Of a DNA stretch of 5,227 nucleotides, positions 1-5,227 are shown one piece after another. Position 1 is the stretch's first letter, and every line of letters begins with the position of its first letter. This stretch comes from IDS-8 sp036381215 (GTDB lineage: Bacteria > Pseudomonadota > Gammaproteobacteria > Steroidobacterales > Woeseiaceae). Below the pieces are notes generated by a model that was not told the DNA's origin, did not search any database, and saw only the letters and a list, made by a program, of their open reading frames with translations. The translations under genes and the position numbers were made by a program. The stretch lies in contig DASVDF010000095.1 of the NCBI GenBank assembly GCA_036381215.1, positions 1-5,227 on the forward strand. Reading direction: 5' to 3'.

Positions 1-1
1 G

Positions 2-370
2 GCGCGCACGGGGCGGCTCGCGGCGCGGGCGGCGGGCCGCGGTGCGGCGCGGGGCGCCGCCCGGGTGGGCGCGGCCGCCGCCGGCGGCGCCACGCTCTGC
101 GCCCCGAGCGGCCCGGGCGCGGTCGCGTGCGCGCTCGTCGCGGGCGCCGCCGCGTGGCTCGGCACCGACTGGGTGTTGCTCACCGTGGACGAGCATTTCA
201 ATCGCGACGACCTGGTGGCCGCGCTCGAGGCTAGCCTCGATGAGCTTCGTGCTCAGGTCGAGCGCGCGCTCGAGGAGTCGTACGACCGGCTCATCGCCGA
301 GCGCTACGGCGCCGCGCGGCAGGAGATTCGCGAGGGGTTCGTGCCGGCGAACGCGGGGGCGCGGCGGTGA
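2..370 (+). CDS. C-terminal part of a membrane-associated protein of unknown function (5' end outside window)
   Basis: The frame is open from the left edge to a TGA at 368-370, giving 122 residues with no start inside the window that is clearly right; a GTG at 65 is possible but the Ala/Arg-rich sequence before it looks like the same protein. A small-residue-rich stretch leads into a hydrophobic segment (about residues 36-61, containing CAPSGPGAVACALVAGAAAW) that could be one membrane-spanning helix. It is followed by LGTDWVLLTVDEHFNRDD and then a charged amphipathic helix rich in Glu, Arg and Leu up to the end. This resembles the C-terminal region of uncharacterised gammaproteobacterial inner-membrane proteins that have a glycine/alanine-rich hairpin followed by a 'W(L)xTDxxxxxxDExxxR' segment. 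That resemblance is from memory, and no function is known to me. An artefactual GC-rich frame is the alternative, but the ordered hydrophobic-then-amphipathic pattern argues for a real gene. Confidence 0.6.
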   Translation, partial: ARTGRLAARAAGRGAARGAARVGAAAAGGATLCAPSGPGAVACALVAGAAAWLGTDWVLLTVDEHFNRDDLVAALEASLDELRAQVERALEESYDRLIAERYGAARQEIREGFVPANAGARR

Positions 371-500
371 CGCTCAGCCGGTGACGGGGGTCCGCCGGGC
401 CTCTTCCCAAGCCGCCGCGGGCGCGAGAGAATCGCTTCGCCAAGGGTCACGCGTCGCAAGAACAACGGCTCCCAACGGGTCTCGTCCCGGGAGGTGCTTC

Positions 501-884
501 ATGAAGCGCGGGCTCCAGGAAGAGAACAGCGACTTCCGCCAGGTGTTCCTGGACGGCCGCGAGCCCGCGGAGGACGCGCTGCCCCGCTGGCTCGGCTACT
601 CGACCGGCCGGTGGGAGGACGACACGCTGGTCGTGACGACCGTCGGCCTCACGGAGCAGAGCTGGCTCGACGCGCTGGGGCACCCGCACACCGAGCAGCT
701 CCGTGTGACGGAGCGGTTCGGCCGGCCGAGCGCCGGACGCCTCGAGGTGCAAGTGACGCTCGCCGATCCGGGCGCATACACGAAGCCGATCACGTACACG
801 GTGGCCGCGACGCTCCAGCCCGATCAGGATTTGCTCGAGTACTTCTGCACCGAGAACGAGAAGGATGTGCAGCACTTCCAGTAG
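501..884 (+). CDS. N-terminally truncated fragment of a secreted-protein family (C-terminal domain only)
   Basis: This 127-residue ORF starts at ATG 501 behind a good Shine-Dalgarno sequence, GGGAGG at 489-494, six bases from the start. From about residue 5 on it matches, by recall, the C-terminal part of a roughly 300-residue exported hypothetical family frequent in Steroidobacter-like and acidobacterial genomes. The recognised elements are ENSDFRQVFLDGR (8-20), GYSTGRWEDDTLVV (32-45), WLDALGHPHTEQLRVTERF (55-73), a DPxAYTKP element (89-96) and the end motif LLEYFCTENEKD (111-122). No signal peptide or N-terminal half is present, and the upstream frame (to about 42) gives only low-complexity Arg/Ala-rich sequence. 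I therefore read it as a 5'-truncated relic that may still be translated from a fortuitous or captured start; without a signal peptide it would stay in the cytoplasm. The intact gene at 3304-4473 has a related C-terminal module (GHSIGRWEGDVLVVDTIGF and HSDQLHVVERF). Confidence 0.75.
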   Translation: MKRGLQEENSDFRQVFLDGREPAEDALPRWLGYSTGRWEDDTLVVTTVGLTEQSWLDALGHPHTEQLRVTERFGRPSAGRLEVQVTLADPGAYTKPITYTVAATLQPDQDLLEYFCTENEKDVQHFQ

Positions 885-934
885 CGAGGCGACGGCGTGC
901 CGCAGCGTCGGTGGTAGCCGCGGCTCCGGAGCGC

Positions 935-1844
935 CTACTGCTGCGAAGCTTGCTCGGCGTCACGAGTTCGCCGTGAGCCGAGCTTCAGCTTGACGCCGAC
1001 GGAAGGCAGGAGCGGCAGCCCTTCCTCCTCGACCAGGCGATACTCGGAGGAGCCGGCGACGGGCTCATAGCCCGGCGGCGCCCGTGTTCCTGCGCCCGTA
1101 AGCGTTGACGATGTCGACGTAGAAGAGCCCCTCGGCGCGCGCCATGCGGACCGGCCGCTCGAACCGCACGTCCAGCCTGTGGTAGGCGCCCGCGCGCTCC
1201 GCGTTGAGGTCGCCGTATACGGGCCGGTAGAAGCCCGGGTAATCGGGATTCTCCTCGTTGCCCACGATGGGCGTGTACGGCAGGCCGCTGCGATACTGCC
1301 AGCGCAGGCCGAGATTCCACGTCGGGGTGAGCTGGTAGTTCAGCACGATGTTCGCGATCACGGGCGTGTCCGTGTCGAACTTGACCGTGCGGCCGTGACG
1401 CCGCCGCCGCGGTAGATCCAGCTCGCGCCCGTGCTCTCGAAGGCGGTGGCGGCCGCCGCCGCGCCCCTGGAGCCGGGATCCACGAGCGCACGGTCGGAGC
1501 GCGCGCGTGGAACACGTATCGGCCGGCAGCCCGTCGACGAGGAAGGCGTTGTCCTCCGGGCTCGATCCGCGCACCGCGGGTGGACCGCCGCCTTCGCTGA
1601 TCTGCACGACCCCCGGCAGCGCCGTCACGGCCCGGAGCGGATCGCCGAAGTTGCCGGGCAGCCGAACGAGCTTCTTGGTCAGCGCGGTCGGCTCGGTCGG
1701 AGCATCCGCGCGACGTCCGGTCGCGACCACTTCGTCGGCGAGCGCGGGCGGCGCGCTTGCAGGCTGCGCCTGCGCGAGCGATGCGGCTACGTAGCAGCCG
1801 CAGCTCAAGGCGCAGCGGAGGCCGCCGTAACTTCCTTGGCCCAT
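935..1844 (-). pseudogene. TonB-dependent outer-membrane receptor, internally deleted and frameshifted
   Basis: TonB-dependent receptors import ligands across the outer membrane using TonB energy. Reading starts at ATG 1844-1842, five bases after AGGAG (1854-1850). A signal peptide ends near AQA (residue 26), followed by DEVVATGRR. The plug then has LPGNFGDPLRAVTALPGVV and VRGSSPEDNAFLVDGLPA. At about 1519-1523 the frame slips, so YVFH continues in another frame. Immediately after, the sequence jumps to the C-terminal barrel: ASWIYRGGG in a third frame (about 1498-1393), then from about 1390, back in the first frame, VKFDTDTPVIANIVLNYQL, WQYRSGLPYTPIVG and AYHRLDVRFERP. A further one-base excess near 1083-1087 stops the frame at 1065; correcting it restores GYEPVAGSSEYRLVEEEGLP and a terminal strand PSVGVKLKLGS, stopping at TAG 937-935. 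The locus is about 0.9 kb, whereas family members are usually over 2 kb, so most of the barrel is gone. It cannot encode a working receptor. Confidence 0.9.
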
Positions 1845-2167
1845 GCCGGCTCCTGCGTCCTTGGACGCGCCGGGCTCACGGCGCTCGCCGACGCGCTGCT
1901 CGCGCCGGCTCCGTTGCGAGACACCCGAGCCCGCCTTCGCGACTTAAGGATTCTATCGCTCCGTCGGGGGCGTTGCGCTCGGATCCGCGCCGGCACCAGT
2001 GCTTTGCGTACCGCAACTGCGCGCGTGGGCCGCATCGGCCGTGAAGCGGCGCTCCGATTCGCGCAGCACCCCCCGATGCGTGCGAGCAGGGCGTTCGCTG
2101 CGTCGATCGTCGAGCCGATCTCGGCGGTCCCCTCGTGCCGACGGTACGGAATGTGCATCGGCGGGTA
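1845..2167. other. Divergent intergenic region between the receptor relic and uvsE
   Basis: These 323 bases separate two divergent genes and must hold their promoters. I see no protein I recognise in any frame. The minus strand has TAGAAT at 1955-1950, a one-mismatch -10 box, but the hexamer 17 bases upstream (GCGCAA) is not a -35 element, so no promoter is called. The sequence is somewhat less GC-skewed around 1941-1960. No tRNA, repeat or terminator is evident. Confidence 0.4.
1850..1854 (-). promoter_or_regulatory. Ribosome binding site of the TonB-dependent receptor relic
   Basis: AGGAG on the minus strand lies five bases upstream of the ATG at 1844-1842. It is followed by a convincing signal peptide, which fixes the start of the receptor pseudogene. 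Confidence 0.6.
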
Positions 2168-3142
2168 ATGATTCGACGCTTCGGCTACGTCGCGATCGCG
2201 AAGTCCATCGATGCGCCGACGAATCGTACCTGCCGGCTGCGCAACGCGACGCCCGAGCGGCTGCGGGCGCTCATCGCGTCGAACGTCGCCAACCTGCGAC
2301 TGGTGCTCGAGTTCAATCTCGAGCATTCGATTCTCCTTTATCGAATCAGCAGCGACCTGATCCCTTTCGGTTCGCACCCGATCAATCAAGTGCCCTGGTG
2401 GGAAGAGCTTCGCGAGCCGCTCGCAGCTATCGGCCGCTTCGTGCGCACGAACGGCATGCGTGTATCGATGCATCCGGGCCAATACACGATCCTGTCCGCG
2501 CGCGATGCTCGGATCGTGACCGCCGCGATCGACGACCTGTCCTGGCACTGCCGCCTGCTCGACGCGCTCGGCACGGCCGCCGACGCCAAGGTCATCGTCC
2601 ACGTCGGCGCCACGTACGGAGAGTCGAAGGCGATCGCCATCCGGCGCTTCGCGAGCGTGGCTCGAGACCTGCCGGAAACCATTCGCCGCCGCCTGATCGT
2701 GGAGAACGACGAGCGCATTTTCACGGCGGAGGACGCGCTGGAGGCGGCGCGTCTCGCCGGTGTGCCGGTGGTTTTCGACTGGCTACATCATCGTGCGAAC
2801 CCCGGCAGCGCGCGCCGGCACGCCGCGGCGAGCGCCGTCGTGCGGCGCTGCTTCGCGACGTGGCGCGGCAGCGACGGACCGCCAAAGGTTCACATGAGCA
2901 GCCAGGCTCGGGGGCGTCGGCGCGGCACGCACGCGGACTATGTCGCGGCGCGCGACGTCCTCGCGTTTCTGCGACTCGTCCCCGACGTGCCGTTCGATTG
3001 CATGCTGGAGGCGAAAGCGAAGGACCTCGCGCTCTTCCGGCTACGCCGCCGCCTGGCGGCGACCGGGATCACCGAGGGCGGCATCCGCAGTGAATCGACG
3101 AAGTCCCCCCGCGCCGAGCTCACGTTGCCGCAACGGCCATAG
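2168..3142 (+). CDS. uvsE: UV damage endonuclease (UvsE/UvdE family)
   Basis: This 324-residue enzyme would nick DNA directly 5' of UV photoproducts (and, in relatives, abasic sites), starting the alternative excision repair pathway independently of UvrABC and photolyase. It is a TIM-barrel, metal-dependent cytosolic enzyme. The family pattern is complete: FGYVA (5-9), LEFNLEHSILLYRISSDLIPF (47-67), SMHPGQYT (100-107), IVHVGATYG (143-151), LIVENDE (176-182), FDWLHHR (203-209), PKVHMSS (239-245), GTHADY (253-258) and MLEAKAKD (279-286). By comparison with Thermus UVDE, the metal ligands correspond to H102, H145, E179, D204, H207, H242, H255 and E281; K240 matches the modified lysine, and Q105-Y106 match the lesion-probing pair. 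The last 25 residues or so look like a disordered tail. ATG 2168 is chosen because the MIRRFGYVA beginning fits the family; GTG 2153 and GTG 2135 are in-frame alternatives, and no start has a strong ribosome site. Family membership is near certain. Confidence 0.95.
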   Translation: MIRRFGYVAIAKSIDAPTNRTCRLRNATPERLRALIASNVANLRLVLEFNLEHSILLYRISSDLIPFGSHPINQVPWWEELREPLAAIGRFVRTNGMRVSMHPGQYTILSARDARIVTAAIDDLSWHCRLLDALGTAADAKVIVHVGATYGESKAIAIRRFASVARDLPETIRRRLIVENDERIFTAEDALEAARLAGVPVVFDWLHHRANPGSARRHAAASAVVRRCFATWRGSDGPPKVHMSSQARGRRRGTHADYVAARDVLAFLRLVPDVPFDCMLEAKAKDLALFRLRRRLAATGITEGGIRSESTKSPRAELTLPQRP

Positions 3143-3155
3143 TCTGCCATGGCCG
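3134..3155. repeat. 7-bp inverted repeat across the uvsE stop codon
   Basis: CGGCCAT (3134-3140) pairs with ATGGCCG (3149-3155) around an eight-base loop that contains the end of the uvsE stop codon (TAG, 3140-3142). No T-run follows on either strand, so it is at best a weak transcription-ending hairpin between convergent genes. A second short palindrome, CGTTGCCGCAACG, lies just before it at 3123-3135. Confidence 0.35.
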
Positions 3156-3286
3156 GTGCCTCGGCTTCGGCGGTGAAGTCCCGGAGCAGCTCCGTGGGGG
3201 TGGCGCGGGCCCCGTGGTCGCGGTGGTTGCGACCGCGAGGACGGCGATCAGCCGGACAAGCGTGGAGACGGTGGTGTGGTTGTCAT
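3150..3286 (-). pseudogene. Possible broken start of a second exported protein downstream of the DUF6152 gene
   Basis: Seventeen bases after the stop of the minus-strand DUF6152 gene there is an ATG at 3286-3284, preceded at five bases by GGAG. It reads MTTT and then runs out of frame (stop after 12 codons). Shifting the frame near 3270-3277 gives TVSTLVRLIAVLAVATTATT, a plausible signal-peptide core. A second shift near 3225 gives a hydrophilic stretch including TPTELLRDFTAEAEAP. This looks like the 5' end of a secreted-protein gene that has been frameshifted and cut off where the convergent uvsE gene ends. I do not recognise the family. The alternative is chance: the evidence is only a ribosome site, a hydrophobic run and the operon-like spacing. 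Confidence 0.3.
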
Positions 3287-3303
3287 AGCGGCTCCTCGGT
3301 TTC

Positions 3304-4473
3304 TCACTCGCCGGCACCGCCCCGGGAAAACTCGGGCGCCAGCTCATCGCACGGATGCGGCTCGTACGGTACGTCCGCGGGCAGCACGACGTCGTGCCCG
3401 ACGTACTGGTCGCTGAAGTAGACCGGATCCTCCGCGATGTAGTCGCGCCTGAGCGCCATCGTCTCTGGGTCGAGTGAGAACCGCTCGACGACGTGCAGCT
3501 GGTCGCTGTGGCGCACGGGCGGTGCGAGCACGCCCGGCGCGAACCCGATCGTGTCGACCACGAGCACGTCGCCCTCCCACCGTCCGATCGAGTGTCCCGC
3601 GTAACTCTGCTCCAGGTTCTGCGGATGCTCGTCCACGTTCATGTGGATCACGCGGCGGAAGCTATAGAGGCCGTAGTCGATGACGATGCGGTCGGGCTCC
3701 TGCGTGATGCGGTTCACCGGCCCGTCGAACACCCAGTCGAAGAGGATGCTCGTCGGCTCGCAGCGCAGCCGCGGATTGTGCTCCGGCGACCACATTTCGA
3801 ACGCGTCGGCCTCGGCCTGGCCGCGCGCGGTGAGCGTCACGGGGCGCGGGCCCCAGCCCGCGGAGGGCACGTCCTCGATCGCGATCTCGCCGGACTCGAC
3901 GGCCGCGACCATGCTCTTCGGCACGAGGGTGCCGCGGCCGCCGGGCGGCACCGCGATCACGTATTGCTCCTGCGCCCAGTCGCCGGAGAGATTGAGCTCG
4001 CCCGTTGCGAGCCGCAGCGGCCGGCCGGACACGTCGGCGTCGCCGCTCGTGAATTGATCGTTGCGGTTGATCTGCGGCGCGTCGCCGATCTTCACGTCCT
4101 CGAGATAGCAGGCGCCGGGATCGGTGCGGTGGCCGAAGCCGTACACGGTGACGGGCGCGCCGATCACGAACATCTCCTTCGACCACCCGGAGCGACGGAG
4201 CAGCGTCGCTGCACGCATCTCGCAGCGCATCGCGAGCGGCTCGCCGTCCGCGTCCGTCGTGTCGAAATAGAGATAGGCGTGCGGATTGACGAAATCGATG
4301 CCGGTGATGACGCCCGTGAAGGTGACTTCACGGCTGCGGTCGAAGAGCCCGAAGCCGTGATGCGCTTCAGTCGCTGCCGGAAAGAGGAGAGCGAGGGCGG
4401 CGCCCATGGCCGCGAGGAGCCGCGCGCGGTCCTCGCCTGCGGGGGCGCGCGCGTCGTCGAGCTCGAGGCGCAT
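3304..4473 (-). CDS. Secreted DUF6152-type protein with an additional C-terminal 'GRWEGD' module, function unknown
   Basis: This is a 389-residue protein predicted to be exported to the periplasm. ATG 4473-4471 is chosen because GGAGGGGG (4488-4481) sits seven bases upstream and a signal peptide follows: a charged 18-residue start, then LLAAMGAALALLFPAATEA (19-37) with likely cleavage before HHGFG. The frame stays open to 4698, but that part has no family resemblance. Residues 38-130 match DUF6152: HHGFGLFD, EVTFTGVITGIDFVNPHAYLYF, then LLRRSGWSKEMFVIGAPVTVYGF. Residues about 160-265 are less characteristic (LSGDWAQEQ, WSPEHNPRLRCEP, WVFDGPVNRITQEPDRIVI). The C-terminal module carries YSFRRVIHMNVDEHPQN (270-286), GHSIGRWEGDVLVVDTIGF (293-311) and HSDQLHVVERF (322-332). 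There are cysteines at 84, 122, 238 and 375, which could form disulfides after export. The reading frame is intact. No activity is established for this family to my knowledge, so no gene symbol is given. Confidence 0.9.
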   Translation of the reverse strand: MRLELDDARAPAGEDRARLLAAMGAALALLFPAATEAHHGFGLFDRSREVTFTGVITGIDFVNPHAYLYFDTTDADGEPLAMRCEMRAATLLRRSGWSKEMFVIGAPVTVYGFGHRTDPGACYLEDVKIGDAPQINRNDQFTSGDADVSGRPLRLATGELNLSGDWAQEQYVIAVPPGGRGTLVPKSMVAAVESGEIAIEDVPSAGWGPRPVTLTARGQAEADAFEMWSPEHNPRLRCEPTSILFDWVFDGPVNRITQEPDRIVIDYGLYSFRRVIHMNVDEHPQNLEQSYAGHSIGRWEGDVLVVDTIGFAPGVLAPPVRHSDQLHVVERFSLDPETMALRRDYIAEDPVYFSDQYVGHDVVLPADVPYEPHPCDELAPEFSRGGAGE

Positions 4474-4480
4474 CTGCGTT

Positions 4481-4488
4481 CCCCCTCC
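4481..4488 (-). promoter_or_regulatory. Ribosome binding site that decides the start of the DUF6152 gene
   Basis: GGAGGGGG on the minus strand lies seven bases before ATG 4473-4471. This start gives a normal signal peptide, whereas the longer open frame to 4698 would place an unrelated extension of 75 residues before it. Confidence 0.6.
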
Positions 4489-4599
4489 GCTTGATGACCG
4501 CGAAGAGTGTACTCCGGTGGCCGCTGGGGCGCGCGGCCCTTGATCCGCCAGCCGAGCGCGCCCGAATCTCGCTCGGTTCCTCTGCATGGTCACGTTCTT

Positions 4600-4957
4600 C
4601 GCGGCCGAGGCCGGCTTCGCGGCGCACGCGCGCAGCTCGACCGCCTGCGCGCCGGCGCTGCACAGGCGGACGGCGTGATCCACACTGCGTTCAATCACGA
4701 TTTCTCGAGATTCCGCGAGAATCGTGCAGCGGACAGGCGCGTGATCGAGGCAATCGGTTCGGCACTTGCGGGATCGCAGTGCCCGCTCGTCGTTACCTCA
4801 GCGATTGGTATGCTGCCTTCCGGCGGTGGTGACGGAGGAAGCAAAGCCTGTCTCCGGCCGCCCGCGCGCGGCCACAGGAGAAGCAGCCGACAAGTGGCGG
4901 CCCGCGGCGCGCGCGTCTCGGTCGTGCGCTTGCCGCCTTCGGTGCATGGTGCCGGCG
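4600..4957 (+). pseudogene. NAD(P)-dependent epimerase / SDR family oxidoreductase, truncated at both ends and frameshifted
   Basis: The parent family is extended or atypical SDR oxidoreductases with an N-terminal Rossmann fold, usually about 290-300 residues. Only an internal piece survives. From 4630 one frame gives LDRLRAGAAQADGVIHTAFNH, then DFSRFRENRAADRRVIEAIGSALAG and PLVVTSAIGML; these are the segment after the nucleotide-binding loop and the strand carrying the active-site Ser region. At about 4820 the frame slips so that VVTEEAKPVSGRPRAATGEA continues in another frame, and at about 4897 it slips back to give VAARGARVSVVRLPPSVHGAG. The two shifts compensate each other. The N-terminal GxxGxxG motif is absent: the DUF6152 gene and its upstream region occupy the place where it should be. 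The C-terminal substrate domain is missing because the integrase fragment begins at about 4946-4957. The left boundary is approximate. It cannot make an active enzyme. Confidence 0.8.
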
Positions 4958-5227
4958 CTCGACTCTTGAGCGCGTGTCGCTCGCGCGCCGCCGCGCAGGG
5001 AAGACGTACTGCCAGGCCCAGCGACGGCCGGCGCCGGGATACTTGCGCGCAAGCGCATGCGGCAGATACACATTGCCGAAGCCCGCCGCCAAGTCCCTTT
5101 CGTGTAGCAGCCGCACCGATTGCAAGTGGCGCTTCAATGGGATGATCAGCTCGTCGGCGAGCGTCACGACACGGTCCGCGCCGCCCTTGCCTTGTCGTAC
5201 GAAGACGGCCCGATGCTCGAAGTCGAC
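4946..5227 (-). pseudogene. intI: Integron integrase (IntI), 3'-truncated; N-terminal part beyond right edge
   Basis: IntI is the tyrosine recombinase that inserts and excises gene cassettes at attI/attC. The minus strand is open from the right edge for 94 codons to CAT 4948-4946. It shows VFVRQGKGGADRV, the beta-hairpin with the conserved catalytic-site lysine of tyrosine recombinases, then PLKRHLQSVRLLHERDLA. Next comes the insertion diagnostic of IntI over XerC/D: GFGNVYLPHALARKYPGAG, WAWQYVFPA and SDTRSRVERRHH, equivalent to DPRSGVVRRHH in IntI1. Beyond RRHH the similarity stops, and the opposite strand becomes the SDR fragment. The roughly 100 C-terminal residues with the HxLR box, second histidine and nucleophilic tyrosine are therefore missing, so the protein cannot catalyse recombination. 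The frame itself runs on to about 4793 through SDR antisense sequence. In integrons attI and the cassettes lie on the 5' side of intI, which here would be outside the window to the right. Confidence 0.9.

Noticed and set aside
2304..2325. Perfect 8-bp inverted repeat TGCTCGAG / CTCGAGCA
   Set aside because: It lies within the conserved LEFNLEH coding segment of uvsE and is explained by codon choice; no regulatory role is supported.
1805..2602. Minus-strand frame running through the intergenic region into uvsE
   Set aside because: No recognisable protein, no supported start, and antisense to a certain gene over half its length.
1999..3093. Long plus-strand frame overlapping uvsE
   Set aside because: Arg/Ala/Ser-rich with no recognisable motif; it is the GC-driven shadow of uvsE, which has full family motifs in the adjacent frame.
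3493..4494. Long plus-strand frame opposite the DUF6152 gene
   Set aside because: Rich in His, Arg, Val and Glu without motifs; the minus strand has a ribosome site, signal peptide and family similarity.
4506..4511. TACACT as a -10 box for the DUF6152 gene
   Set aside because: No -35-like hexamer at suitable spacing upstream on the minus strand.
4474..4698. Upstream extension of the DUF6152 protein to 464 residues
   Set aside because: The added 75 residues have no family resemblance, overlap the SDR relic, and would bury the signal peptide; ATG 4473 has a strong ribosome site.
4600..5227. attC or attI recombination sites
   Set aside because: I found no GTTRRRY/RYYYAAC pair in suitable arrangement; attI would lie on the 5' side of intI, outside the window.
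1..5227. CRISPR array, tRNA, rRNA or terminal inverted repeats of an insertion sequence
   Set aside because: No regularly spaced repeats, no cloverleaf or rRNA segments and no transposase were seen on either strand.

Overview
The base composition is very GC-rich. The genes recognised are a TonB-dependent receptor, two periplasmic proteins of a type common in Steroidobacter-like gammaproteobacteria and acidobacteria, a UV damage endonuclease and an integron integrase. Together they suggest a Gram-negative bacterium, most likely an environmental gammaproteobacterium. This is inferred from protein character, not from any marker gene.

Layout, left to right. The 3' end of a membrane-associated protein runs in from the left edge (2-370, +). 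Next is a short ORF with a good ribosome binding site that holds only the C-terminal part of a secreted-protein family (501-884, +). A TonB-dependent receptor pseudogene follows (935-1844, -): its signal peptide and plug are joined to the last barrel strands, with most of the barrel missing and several frameshifts. A 323-base stretch with no recognisable gene leads to an intact, divergently oriented UV damage endonuclease gene, uvsE/uvdE (2168-3142, +). Convergent with it are a secreted DUF6152-type protein (3304-4473, -) and, just downstream of that, the broken start of a second exported protein (about 3150-3286, -). The right end holds a fragment of an NAD(P)-dependent epimerase/SDR gene (about 4600-4957, +). 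It abuts, tail to tail, the 3'-truncated remains of an integron integrase (4946-5227, -) whose N-terminal part lies beyond the right edge.

Only uvsE and the DUF6152 gene look complete and functional. All the others are partial, truncated or frameshifted, so the window reads as a decaying, recombined accessory region near an inactivated integron integrase. The two intact genes do not form an obvious pathway. UvsE is a stand-alone repair enzyme that nicks DNA 5' of UV photoproducts. The DUF6152 protein is exported and of unknown function. Because several lesions are single-base indels in very GC-rich sequence, sequencing error must be excluded before calling each one biological. The integrase truncation, the receptor's internal deletion and the 5' truncation of the 501-884 ORF cannot be explained that way. 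I found no convincing new multi-gene system. The most notable features are the IntI/SDR junction and the internally deleted receptor.
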